From Aromatoleum toluclasticum ATCC 700605 (lineage in GTDB: Bacteria; Pseudomonadota; Gammaproteobacteria; Burkholderiales; Rhodocyclaceae), in assembly GCF_000378245.1 (NCBI RefSeq), contig NZ_KB899495.1, forward strand, positions 153,113 to 217,112: a stretch of DNA of 64,000 nucleotides. Direction: 5' to 3'. The stretch's first letter is position 1, and each line of letters opens with the position of its first letter. The translations under genes and the position numbers were made by a program. Below are positions 41,353 to 49,389 of the stretch, one piece after another. The notes under the pieces are model-generated. The model saw only the letters and a list, made by a program, of their open reading frames with translations, was not told where the DNA came from and ran no database searches.

Positions 41353-42738
41353 CTAGCGCACGCCGCCCTGGCTCAGCGCGGACGACTCGTAGAAGTTCAC
41401 CGGCTTGGCCTCGGACTCCTTGGTCACCACCATCATCCCGCCTCCGGCCGGCGTGTAGGCCTGACGCACGTAGGCGCCGTTGGTCAGGTCATGCACCACG
41501 AACTCGTGGGTGTTGTGGCCGGTGGTCTCGTAGAAGGGATAGAAGTTGGTCTGGCTCACGCGGTAAATCTTGCCCGCGTCGTCGTAGTTCTCCGCCATGC
41601 CAACTGCGGGGATGTCCTCGTCCCAGTAGATCACGCGGCGCGGATAGACGTGGCGCTTGCCCGGCTTGAGCGTGGCCTCGACCACCCAGACGCGGTGCAG
41701 CTCCCAGCGCACGCAATCGGGATTGAGGTGGTTGGGCGCGAACACCTTTTCCGACGAGCACTGCTTCTCGTCGTGCAGGCGGAAGGTGTTGTAGGGAATG
41801 AGCATCTCCTTCTTGCCCACCAGCTTGTAGTCGTAGCGGTCCTGCGAGCCGTAGAACACCTGGGTGTCATCGACGGTGCCGACGCCGCCGCCGGCCGGGC
41901 TGGGCGTGTCGTAGGCGACGTCGGGCGAGAGCTTCACGCGGCGCTGGCCGGGCAGATAAGTCCATGCGCGGCGGCCGACGTTGACCATGTCGACCGAGTC
42001 GTGCAGCACGAGAATCTCACCCGCCTTACGCGCCGGACCGGTCCAGTCGACGCGCCCGTACTCGAGGATCTCGTCGGCCGCGATCGGGGTGGTCCGCGCC
42101 GGGTTGAGCGTCGGGAAGGTCTGCCAGTACACGAAGGCACCGGTCTGGATCACGCGTCCGCGTGCATCGACCAGCGTCGAGGTCTGCGCCGGCGAATAGT
42201 ACGCATACTGGTCGTACTTCATCGTGCGGTTCCACATCAGCTCCGAGCCGTTCTTCGGAATCGGGAACGGCACTCCGCCGTAGCACGTACCTGCCAGCTG
42301 CAGCAGGTTGTCGGCCAGCTTGCAGGTGGCCGCGTTCTTCAGCGTGTTGTCGACGACGTATTTCGGATACTTGGCGGTACGGTGGGTCGGATAGACATCC
42401 ATGCGGAAGGTCGGGTACTTCTTCAGCAGCTCCTTCGAGCCCTCGGTGAGCTTGTCCGCGTACTGCGCCGCGTTCGCCGCGGTGACGCTGTAGAGCGGCT
42501 TCTCGGCGGCGAACGGATCGGGGCGGAAGCCCGGCTTGGCGGGGTCATAGCCGGCCGGCGGCTGGATGCCTCCGGCATATTCCGGAATGCTCTTGTCGGC
42601 GTTGCCGGCCTTGATCGCGCCCCACGGGGTCAGCGTGGTGCCCAGCTGCTTGATCTCGTCCGCCGTCAACCCCGCGGCGGCATTGCCGGCCATGCCCATC
42701 GCGACGATCAATGCCGCAGTCTTGCCATGCAGTTTCAT
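41353..42738 (-). CDS. DUF1329 exported protein
   Basis: A 461-residue exported protein: signal MKLHGKTAALIVAMGMAGNA with an A-A-x-A-type cleavage region, then LTADEIKQLGTTLTPWGAIK, the typical DUF1329 opening. The DUF1329 fold resembles the lipoprotein carriers LolA/LolB, with a hydrophobic groove; members probably carry hydrophobic ligands between membranes. GGAGCTGACAA precedes the ATG. It is next to DUF1302 (35 bases) and before the Ycf48-like protein, the standard order of this envelope module. The ligand is unknown but is likely the pathway substrate or its precursor. Confidence 0.9.
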   Translation of the reverse strand: MKLHGKTAALIVAMGMAGNAAAGLTADEIKQLGTTLTPWGAIKAGNADKSIPEYAGGIQPPAGYDPAKPGFRPDPFAAEKPLYSVTAANAAQYADKLTEGSKELLKKYPTFRMDVYPTHRTAKYPKYVVDNTLKNAATCKLADNLLQLAGTCYGGVPFPIPKNGSELMWNRTMKYDQYAYYSPAQTSTLVDARGRVIQTGAFVYWQTFPTLNPARTTPIAADEILEYGRVDWTGPARKAGEILVLHDSVDMVNVGRRAWTYLPGQRRVKLSPDVAYDTPSPAGGGVGTVDDTQVFYGSQDRYDYKLVGKKEMLIPYNTFRLHDEKQCSSEKVFAPNHLNPDCVRWELHRVWVVEATLKPGKRHVYPRRVIYWDEDIPAVGMAENYDDAGKIYRVSQTNFYPFYETTGHNTHEFVVHDLTNGAYVRQAYTPAGGGMMVVTKESEAKPVNFYESSALSQGGVR

Positions 42739-42773
42739 TTGTCAGCTCCAGTGTCTTGCCGCTGCGAGGCGGC

Positions 42774-44438
42774 TCAGAATACGGTCTTGAAGGTCAGCGA
42801 CACCCAGCCACGGTCGCGCAGGATGCCCGCGCCGTTGGTGGCTTCCCACGTTCTTGCCCCCACCCCCGGCACCGGCGTGATGTTCGGGCCGGTGGTGAAG
42901 TTGCCGATGTAGTCGTTGTAAGTGAGGTTCACGTTGTATTTGGAATAGATGTCGAGGCCGAGGCCGATACTCCACGCACCCGCATCCTGGGCGGCACCCA
43001 GCGGTGTCGGCGAGTTGCCCTTGAGGCCGATGCCGAAGTTCACCGGCATGGTCAGGTCGATGCCCGGCATCACCTGGAACCAGGTCGGGGTGATGCCCAG
43101 GTTGAACCCCCATGCCTCGTCGCTCGCACAGCCGGCCTTGATGCCGCCGCTGCAACCGCCGTACTTCGACCCCTTGTGCTTGAAGAAGGCCCGCGTCGAG
43201 TCGTTGACGTCGTCGAGTCGGCTGTACGAGATTTCCGCCGTCACTGCGGCCGAATCGAACAGCGGCGTCTGGCCGATGTAGGCGATCATGTTGAGCAGGC
43301 CGTGCCAGGTGCTGCCGAGCGCGAGCCCCGCGGCGTTGGACGTCAGCGGCGTATCCTCGCGGCGCGACACCTCGCCGCTCACCGACACGGCGCCCACCAG
43401 GCGGGAGAAGCTCACGCCCCACAGTTTGACGTCCTCGGCATAAGCATTGACGAGGCCCTGCGGGGTGGCGATCATCGTCGGGTAGCGGTCGTCGAAACGG
43501 CGGTAGTAGAGGCCGAGATCGCCGCCGAGCGTGTCCGACTTGATCTTCGTCATCACGCCCCAGCTACCGGTGTCGCCGGGCTTCTTGTGGGGACCGTGGT
43601 CGCGGTCGCCGAGCACCGGGAAACCGAGGAAATTGGTGCCCCCCAGAAAGCTCAGGTCCGCCCCGCCGAGATAGGTGCCGCCTTCGGGCAGGCGATGCGG
43701 ATCCCATTCCAGGTAATAGTTCGCTGCGACGCTGATCTTGTCGGTCAGCTGTCCCGCGGCGGAGATCTGGTTCTGCGGCAGGAACAGTTCCTTCGCCTCG
43801 ATACCGGGCGTCGAGGTCGCCTTGCGCAGGTCGAGCGGCCCCTGGCCGTAGGCGATGCTGTTGCCGAAGGTATACAGGGACTCGCCCCAATACACGTTGT
43901 GCCGGCCGGCGCGGATATTCACCGGCACGGAACCGAGATCGACGCGGGTGAAGGCGAAGGCGTCCAGCAGTTCGCCGGAGGTTCCGTACCAGCGCTTCAC
44001 GTCGTTGGTGAACTTGTTGTGCGGATAGGCGGTGCCCAAGCCCGCGCGCTGGTAGGCCGGATGCCCCTTGACGTCCTCGTCGAAGGCCATGTCGCTCCAG
44101 CCCGTCGCCGAGACGCGGAAGCCATGGTTCAGCTTGTAGACCAGGTCGAATTCCGAGAGCAGGTCCAACCGATTGGTCACCACGTCGCCCTTGTCCCAGC
44201 CGTGGTTCGTCGCCTGCGACACCCACGCGTCACCCAGCCTGTTGTCGCGCTCCTCGACACGCCAACCGATGTTGTACTTGACCGTGTTGTCCCAGCGCAC
44301 CACCAGGTCGTCACTGCCGGTGTCGAACTTGAACGCGCTTGCCGGCGACGCCGCACAGGCCATCGCCACCGCCGCCGCGACGCCAGCAACGCGCCTGCCA
44401 CCCGCCCCGCACCCCGCACCTGTCCTGCTTCTTCTCAT
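42774..44438 (-). CDS. DUF1302 outer-membrane protein
   Basis: A 554-residue protein, first of the envelope operon, with a signal peptide (VAGVAAAVAMACAASPASA) and a long beta-strand-rich body: alternating strands such as DDLVVRWDNTVKYNIGWRVE and ISVAANYYLEWDPHRLPEGG, ending in VSLTFKTVF with the C-terminal Phe recognised by the BAM machinery. DUF1302 proteins are predicted porin-like barrels commonly encoded with DUF1329. It may admit the hydrophobic substrate. GGAGGAATGAC precedes ATG. Operator 44511-44529 lies 73 bases upstream. Confidence 0.9.
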   Translation of the reverse strand: MRRSRTGAGCGAGGRRVAGVAAAVAMACAASPASAFKFDTGSDDLVVRWDNTVKYNIGWRVEERDNRLGDAWVSQATNHGWDKGDVVTNRLDLLSEFDLVYKLNHGFRVSATGWSDMAFDEDVKGHPAYQRAGLGTAYPHNKFTNDVKRWYGTSGELLDAFAFTRVDLGSVPVNIRAGRHNVYWGESLYTFGNSIAYGQGPLDLRKATSTPGIEAKELFLPQNQISAAGQLTDKISVAANYYLEWDPHRLPEGGTYLGGADLSFLGGTNFLGFPVLGDRDHGPHKKPGDTGSWGVMTKIKSDTLGGDLGLYYRRFDDRYPTMIATPQGLVNAYAEDVKLWGVSFSRLVGAVSVSGEVSRREDTPLTSNAAGLALGSTWHGLLNMIAYIGQTPLFDSAAVTAEISYSRLDDVNDSTRAFFKHKGSKYGGCSGGIKAGCASDEAWGFNLGITPTWFQVMPGIDLTMPVNFGIGLKGNSPTPLGAAQDAGAWSIGLGLDIYSKYNVNLTYNDYIGNFTTGPNITPVPGVGARTWEATNGAGILRDRGWVSLTFKTVF

Positions 44439-44510
44439 GTCATTCCTCCTCGCCTCTTTTTAATATTCCGGCCCAGGCAGACCGGAGATCCTGTCAACAA
44501 CACATAAAAC

Positions 44511-44529
44511 AAACCATCAGGTCGGTTTT
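44511..44529. promoter_or_regulatory. Class 1 operator before the envelope operon
   Basis: AAACCATCAGGTCGGTTTT, matching the window consensus with a slightly altered centre. It lies between the DUF1302 start (44438) and the cytochrome gene end (44652). The rest of that gap is GC-rich with no gene; a TTGACA is seen on the minus strand near 44489-44494 but without a well-spaced -10. Confidence 0.6.
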
Positions 44530-44651
44530 AACATTGTCCAGCTTTCTCCCTTGATGCTTCGTACTGCAACCCCCTTTGCAACCTTCTTTGCAACCTCGGC
44601 GCGGACCCGCTCCCGCCCGCCCCGGCGCGCGCGGGCCCGCGTCAACCGGTT

Positions 44652-45053
44652 TCAGTTGTCCCTTGCGCCGTCGGCGATCCAGGCATGAATCCGCTCGCGC
44701 GTTTCGTCCTCCAGCGGCGGCTGCGCGAACGGCATGCGCACCCCGTTGCCGCCCGCTTCCAAGTGCGTCCCCTCGATCTTGTGCAACAGGTAACTGCCGG
44801 CCGGGTCTCCCGGCGCGACGAGTTGCAAGGGACTCTCTTTCGACTGGACCTTGACGATGCTGCGGTACGCCGCGGCGGGATAGAGCCTCATCCCGCCCGG
44901 CTCGTCACCGGTGAGATGGCAGGTAGCGCAGCGGGTACGCAACACCGGCACGATGTCGCGCGCAAAACTCACCTGCTGCGCCTGGGCCGCCGCGGCCCCC
45001 GCGAACGCGGTGGCCATCGCGGCGGCCACGGCCGCCCAGCCGCGCGCTTTCAT
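44652..45053 (-). CDS. Periplasmic c-type cytochrome
   Basis: A 133-residue exported mono-haem cytochrome. Signal: MKARGWAAVAAAMATAFAGA with AAAQAQ cleavage region. The haem site is RTRCATCHLTG (Cys42, Cys45, His46), preceded by SFARDIVPVLRTRC, as in planctomycete-type and other small cytochromes c; the axial Met is probably in NGVRMPFAQPP. It starts inside the stop codon of the KstD-like flavoprotein (ATGA overlap), so the two are made together and the cytochrome is the probable electron acceptor of that dehydrogenase in the periplasm. Confidence 0.9.
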   Translation of the reverse strand: MKARGWAAVAAAMATAFAGAAAAQAQQVSFARDIVPVLRTRCATCHLTGDEPGGMRLYPAAAYRSIVKVQSKESPLQLVAPGDPAGSYLLHKIEGTHLEAGGNGVRMPFAQPPLEDETRERIHAWIADGARDN

Positions 45054-46810
45054 GCCTTCTGAGCAGCCGCGTGCCGGCCGGCCAGATAGCCGAACGTCAG
45101 CGCCAGCCCGATCGTCCCGCCCGCGCCGAGATAGGCCGGCCCCGACGGACTGGCGATGCAGTTGCCGGCGCCATACAGGCCGGGAATCGGCTTGCCGTTC
45201 GCCGCCAGCACCTGGCCGTTCTCGTTGATCGCCGGCCCGCCATTGGTGTCCAGCGCGCCCGGCGCGAGGATCACCGCGTACAGCGACCCCTTGCGGTCGA
45301 TCGGGTACATGGTGCTGTTCGGCTTGTCGTTGTCCGCGTAGGTGTTCTTCTTGCTGACGGGCGAAAACACCTTCTGCCATTGCCGGTCGTAGTCGTGCAG
45401 GCCGCGGTCGAAATCCTCGTCGCGTCCCGCCTCGGCGAAGCGGTTGAAACGTTCGATGGTGGCGTCGAGGTTCTCGGCGAAGTTATCTACGATGCGGTAG
45501 TTGCCCACCGCCGCCGACAGCGACGTCAGGCGCTTGCGGATGTTGTCGGCGAGCTCGCGCGAGTCGCGCCCCTCGATCAGCCATTTCGATTCGCGCTTGT
45601 CCAGCGGCAGCGGCAGCGCGCCGGCATAGCGGTTGAGGGTGCGGTCGTCGAACACCATGAACATGAACTGGTTCGGGTACTCGGCATTCACCGGATCGAA
45701 GCCGAAGTGCGCGCGCGTGCGGTCGTTGTAATTGCGCTTCTCGTTCACCACGCGCTTGCCGTACTTGTTCACGTGGATCATCGAGTCGCCCGGCGCGAAG
45801 AACACGCCGTGTCCGATGGCGCGGTTGTTGAGCGCGTCCTCAAGGATCACCGGCGTGCGCCATGCCGTGCCCAGCGAGCCCATCTTCGCCCCCGCCTGCT
45901 GCGCGATCGAGATGAAGTCGCCGGTCGAGCCGACCGCTGCGCAGGCGCCGTACACGCCCGGCTGGTGCAGCCGGACCAGTTCGAGGTTGTGTGCATAGCC
46001 GCCGGTGCCGAAGATCACGCCCTTGCGTGCCCGGATGCGCAGCGTCTTGTCCTTGTTGCGCACTTCCAGTCCGACCACGCGCTCGCCGTCCTTGATCAGT
46101 CCGACCGCGCGATGCTCGAGCAGGAAGGGCACCTTGTGCTGGGTCAGCCACTGCTCCAGTTGATAGGCGAGGCTGTTGCCCCCCGTCGTCGACCCCGCCC
46201 CGACCGCCGGCTCCAGGGCGCGCACGTTGTTGGCCTTGTTCTCCGCCAGGTGGTCGCCGTAGTCGGGCGGGAAGATGTTGACGTCCCACACCTTGAACTC
46301 GCGGAATTTCGTCGCCCCGATCTCCTCCATCCATTCGACCATCTTCGAGCCGTTGTCGTAGAAGGCCTCGAGCAGGCGGTAGGCCTCCGGGGCGAGCCCG
46401 AGCGTGGGGCTGTTGACGTCGTAGCACTCGGGATGCGAATAGCGGGCCATGTAGCGCAGGCAGTCGGCACGGTTGTCCTGCATGTTCTTGGCGGCGATGA
46501 AGCGGTTGTTGGGAATCCACGTCACGCCGCCCGACTTGCCGGTCGTGCCGCCCGCCATCGGCAGCTTTTCGACAACGACGACCTTGGCCCCCGACGCCAC
46601 CGCGGTCACGGCGGCCGAACACGCCGCCGCGCCCGAGCCGACGCAGATCACGTCGGTCTCCATGTCCCACTTCTGCTCATCGCGGCTGCGCGTGGCGGCA
46701 CTCGCCGGCATGGCCGCGACTGCCGCCGCGCCCGCCGCCGCCCCGGCCCCCAGCAGCACCTTGCGGCGCGCCAACAGTTTCCCCAGATCCTTCTCTTCCT
46801 TGCCGTTCAT
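45050..46810 (-). CDS. Tat-exported FAD dehydrogenase of the 3-ketosteroid dehydrogenase / flavocytochrome c family
   Basis: A 586-residue flavoprotein starting MNGKEEKDLGKLLARRKVLL (GGGGAGTTGGC before ATG). Residues 14-40 are a twin-arginine signal: ARRKVLLG, a long Ala-rich stretch, then MPASAA. FAD binding begins at DVICVGSGAAACSAAVTAV. The C-terminus has GPAYLGAGGTIGLALTFGYL, where Tyr560 and Gly564 have the Y-x3-G spacing that in 3-ketosteroid delta-1-dehydrogenases anchors the 3-keto group. It may desaturate a cyclic ketone in the periplasm and pass electrons to the cytochrome encoded next. Alternatives are fumarate- or urocanate-reductase-like enzymes or the BaiJ type. Export of a KstD-like enzyme is the unusual feature. 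Confidence 0.85.
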   Translation of the reverse strand: MNGKEEKDLGKLLARRKVLLGAGAAAGAAAVAAMPASAATRSRDEQKWDMETDVICVGSGAAACSAAVTAVASGAKVVVVEKLPMAGGTTGKSGGVTWIPNNRFIAAKNMQDNRADCLRYMARYSHPECYDVNSPTLGLAPEAYRLLEAFYDNGSKMVEWMEEIGATKFREFKVWDVNIFPPDYGDHLAENKANNVRALEPAVGAGSTTGGNSLAYQLEQWLTQHKVPFLLEHRAVGLIKDGERVVGLEVRNKDKTLRIRARKGVIFGTGGYAHNLELVRLHQPGVYGACAAVGSTGDFISIAQQAGAKMGSLGTAWRTPVILEDALNNRAIGHGVFFAPGDSMIHVNKYGKRVVNEKRNYNDRTRAHFGFDPVNAEYPNQFMFMVFDDRTLNRYAGALPLPLDKRESKWLIEGRDSRELADNIRKRLTSLSAAVGNYRIVDNFAENLDATIERFNRFAEAGRDEDFDRGLHDYDRQWQKVFSPVSKKNTYADNDKPNSTMYPIDRKGSLYAVILAPGALDTNGGPAINENGQVLAANGKPIPGLYGAGNCIASPSGPAYLGAGGTIGLALTFGYLAGRHAAAQKA

Positions 46811-46923
46811 GCCAACTCCCCGCATTTTCAAGCCCGAACCGAAAAATCCGCCTCACGCGCGCTCCTGCGAAACTTAGTCGCGCGCACATGCGGCTCCAGA
46901 TCCATCCGTGGCGAACAACACGA

Positions 46924-46935
46924 CCGACCGGTCGG
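46924..46935. promoter_or_regulatory. Class 3 operator (CCGACCGGTCGG)
   Basis: A perfect 12-base palindrome CCGACCGGTCGG, 114 bases before the KstD-like start. It equals the core of the class 1 repeat without the outer AAA/TTT, and recurs at 63125-63136. Palindromes of this kind are typical TetR-family sites. Confidence 0.55.
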
Positions 46936-47130
46936 CTTGGTTTCGCCCGGATGCAGAATTAACGCATTCCGGTGAAACGGTCAACACAGGGATGTGCGGC
47001 GGTCGCGACGCAGCCGCCGGACACGAGAACGCGGGCCGAACGGCGCCGAGGAAATGTTCATGAACTGTCTCCTGTATCGTTGTGACCGGATCGACGCCGC
47101 TGCGGCGTTCCCGCGACCGGGATCCACCGC

Positions 47131-47150
47131 AAACAGACATGACCGGTTTT
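47131..47150. promoter_or_regulatory. Class 1 operator-like repeat
   Basis: AAACAGACATGACCGGTTTT fits the window repeat with a one-base longer centre. It is the middle of three sites before the KstD-like operon; ATTTTAC follows, which may be part of a promoter. Confidence 0.5.
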
Positions 47151-47256
47151 ATTTTACCGCGCAAACCCCGCGTGCCCGCCCCTGTCCGAGCCACCCCGAG
47201 ACGGCCGCGTCCGGCCCCTGCACTCTGGAGACCGCGCCGCCGCGCTCGACATAAAA

Positions 47257-47275
47257 GAACCGACACGTTGGTTTG
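47257..47275. promoter_or_regulatory. Class 1 operator
   Basis: GAACCGACACGTTGGTTTG, the most symmetrical class 1 site (AACC-AC--GT-GGTT). It lies 447 bases before the KstD-like start and about 50 bases past the MFS terminator, so it may mark the true promoter of the 46810-44652 operon, giving a long leader. Confidence 0.6.
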
Positions 47276-47322
47276 TTTTTATGAGACTACGCCGAAAGAC
47301 CAAGTTTGCCAAGTGCCCTTCC

Positions 47323-47360
47323 AAAAAAATTTCGCACTGCCGGCAGGGCTCCGCCGTCAG
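47323..47360 (-). terminator. Probable intrinsic terminator of the MFS gene
   Basis: On the minus strand CTGACGGC and GCCGGCAG (one mismatch) flank an 8-base loop and overlap the stop codon; after TGCGAAA seven T residues follow (complement of 47323-47329). The stem is modest, but the position at the end of the 55045-47357 operon is right. Confidence 0.5.
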
Positions 47361-48541
47361 GGGCGCAGGCGCGCGCGGGCGAGCAGGATGACAGCGAATG
47401 CCGCCCCGCTGGCCGTCAAGGCGGCGGTGGTCCCGAAGCGCTCGGCGACGCTTCCCCACAACACGCTGCCAAACGCGCCCGATCCCTGAAAGACCACCAG
47501 GAAGACGCCCAACGCGCGAGCGCGCGCCGCGTCGGGAATATCCGCCTGCATCGCACCGATGCCGGCATTGACGACCATGACCCACGCCGCGCCGGTCATC
47601 CACACGAGCACGAGAAGCGCCTCCCTGCCGTGCGCGCGCGCGATGACGAGGGTGGTCGCGGCGCAAACCAGGATGGCGCATCCCACCACCGTCTCGCGTC
47701 CGTAACGGCGCGACAAGGCGCCCAGCAGCGCGGCGCCGGTCGCCGCACCGACGCCGGAGGCCGCCACCAGGAATCCGTACGCGGGCGCATCGCCTCCGAG
47801 GCGTTCGCGCACCAGCGCGGGCAACAGCGCGATCAGGCCCGCCCCGCTGGCAACGAACAGTCCGACCCGCAACAGCTGCGGGCGGCAACCGCGCGAGGCG
47901 CGCGCGAGGCCGACGATGTCGTCCGTGCCTGCGGCCCGCGCGGCAGGGGACGCAGGCGCGATGTGGCCCAGCGGGTCGAGAAAACGGATCATCGCGATGA
48001 CGGCGCCGAAACCGGCCACCGCGCAGCCGAACACGGCGCTGCTGCCGTATCCCGCGATCACCATGCCGGCTGTCGCGGGCGCCGCGGCGCGGGCGAGGTT
48101 GTAGGGAATCGTCGCCAGGGTGATCGCATCGGAAAGGTGCTCCGGCGCCGCCGCGCGGCAATGACCGGAATGCCACGCCGGCGCCAGCAGCGCCGACAGA
48201 CAGCCGAACAGGAAGGTCAAGCCCAGCAAGGCGGCCGGATGCACCTGCGGCGACAGGCTGACCGTCCACAACAAGGCCGCCGATGCCAGCATGCAGCACT
48301 GCACGCTCAGCACGTAACGCCGCAGGGCGAACCTGTCGGCCATGATTCCGCCGGCCAGCGCGAACAGGCACGCCGCGAGGCTGCTTGCGGCCGGCACCAG
48401 CGCAACCAGCAGCGGCGACGGCGTCAGCGAAGCCATCAGCCACGAAACGCCGACCGTCTGCATCCACACCGCGAAATACATGACGCACCCGCTCGTCCAC
48501 AGCAGGCGGAAATTGCGCTCGCGCAGGGGAGCAAAACTCAT
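47357..48541 (-). CDS. MFS transporter (EntS/MFS_3-like exporter)
   Basis: A 394-residue major-facilitator protein with about 12 hydrophobic helices, starting MSFAPLRERNFRLLWTSGCV, the usual opening of the MFS_3 (enterobactin-exporter-like) group. The loop between helices 2 and 3 has GGIMADRFALRRYVLS, the family GxxxDRxxRR motif. It would move a small organic compound across the inner membrane with the proton gradient, as uptake or efflux. The leader is weak. It ends the 55045-47357 operon, 59 bases after the TetR gene; a regulator-plus-exporter pair is a common arrangement. Confidence 0.88.
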   Translation of the reverse strand: MSFAPLRERNFRLLWTSGCVMYFAVWMQTVGVSWLMASLTPSPLLVALVPAASSLAACLFALAGGIMADRFALRRYVLSVQCCMLASAALLWTVSLSPQVHPAALLGLTFLFGCLSALLAPAWHSGHCRAAAPEHLSDAITLATIPYNLARAAAPATAGMVIAGYGSSAVFGCAVAGFGAVIAMIRFLDPLGHIAPASPAARAAGTDDIVGLARASRGCRPQLLRVGLFVASGAGLIALLPALVRERLGGDAPAYGFLVAASGVGAATGAALLGALSRRYGRETVVGCAILVCAATTLVIARAHGREALLVLVWMTGAAWVMVVNAGIGAMQADIPDAARARALGVFLVVFQGSGAFGSVLWGSVAERFGTTAALTASGAAFAVILLARARLRP

Positions 48542-48600
48542 CGCGCGGGCTCAGTCACCGAGCGGCCCGGACATGTCGCGCGCGACGGCGCGCCACCGCC

Positions 48601-49344
48601 TCAGGCCCGGGAGGCGAGATCGAGCGCCTCTATCGCTGCCTTGTCATGCGCCATAAGCGCCAGCAAACGCTCCATCCGCGAGATGCGCTCGGGGTCGAGA
48701 TCGTCCATGTGGCTCATCGCCACGCCGCGGAAGGTGAAGTGGGCGATGTCGGTCAACAGCAGCAGCAGGTCGGACGACTTGTCGGCCCAGAACGGGAACA
48801 CGCGCAGGATGATCGGCGCGATGCCGTCGTTGAGGATGTCCTGCGCCCGGCGCACGACCTTGGCGAGTTTCTTGTCGGTCCGCGCAGCCATCAGCAATTC
48901 GTGCGCAGCGGCAAACGACGGCAGCGAGTAGTAGGTGCGTACCAGCTCCATCGCCTTCAGCGTATGCGAAAGCTGCGCCTCGGCGCCGGCCGGCAGCGGC
49001 GGAACGATGGTCCGTGCCAGTTGCTCGAATTCCTCGAGCCGCCGCTCGGCGAGGTAGATCGCCGCCTTTTCGATGACGTCGGCACGCGAACTGAAATGGT
49101 GCATCATCGCGCCGCGCGAAACCTTGCCGCATTTAGCCACCAGCTCCATGGTGGTCTTCGCATACCCCTTGTCGATCAGGCACTTGATGACCGCCTCGAG
49201 AATGACGGTCTGCGTTACGAGGCTCTTCTCGGCCTGCTTGCCCGACGCGCGCACGGTCGCGAGCACGCGCGAATTCTTCCTGCCTATGCCGGGGCTGCCG
49301 GCGCTGCGCGAACGCACACTGCCGGGGGTGGTGGTTTTGCTCAT
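48601..49344 (-). CDS. TetR-family transcriptional regulator
   Basis: A 247-residue TetR-type regulator. Its first 40 residues are a basic, flexible extension; the helix-turn-helix covers about 45-90 (TQTVILEAVIKCLIDKGYAK, then VAKCGKVSRGAMMHHFSSRA). The C-terminal ligand domain is helical (LTDIAHFTFRGVAMSH near the end) and would bind an effector such as an acyl-CoA or the substrate. It is the only transcription factor in the window, so it is the best candidate for the operators found before most operons. Its own gene lies 45 bases after the CoA-transferase and has TATAAT (49374-49379) upstream, so it may be transcribed both with the operon and alone. The ATG has a poor leader. Confidence 0.92.
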   Translation of the reverse strand: MSKTTTPGSVRSRSAGSPGIGRKNSRVLATVRASGKQAEKSLVTQTVILEAVIKCLIDKGYAKTTMELVAKCGKVSRGAMMHHFSSRADVIEKAAIYLAERRLEEFEQLARTIVPPLPAGAEAQLSHTLKAMELVRTYYSLPSFAAAHELLMAARTDKKLAKVVRRAQDILNDGIAPIILRVFPFWADKSSDLLLLLTDIAHFTFRGVAMSHMDDLDPERISRMERLLALMAHDKAAIEALDLASRA

Positions 49345-49389
49345 GTGAAGTTATCGCCGCGATTGTTTTTTTAAATTATAACACTCTGA

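Larger units (their letters stand above)
46811..47356. other. 546-base non-coding region with three operator-like repeats
   Basis: Between the MFS gene and the KstD-like gene I find no coding sequence. It holds three inverted repeats of the window families (46924-46935, 47131-47150, 47257-47275) and the MFS gene's probable terminator. This is the longest non-coding stretch in the window and the only one with three sites, which suggests the most complex control. Confidence 0.6.
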
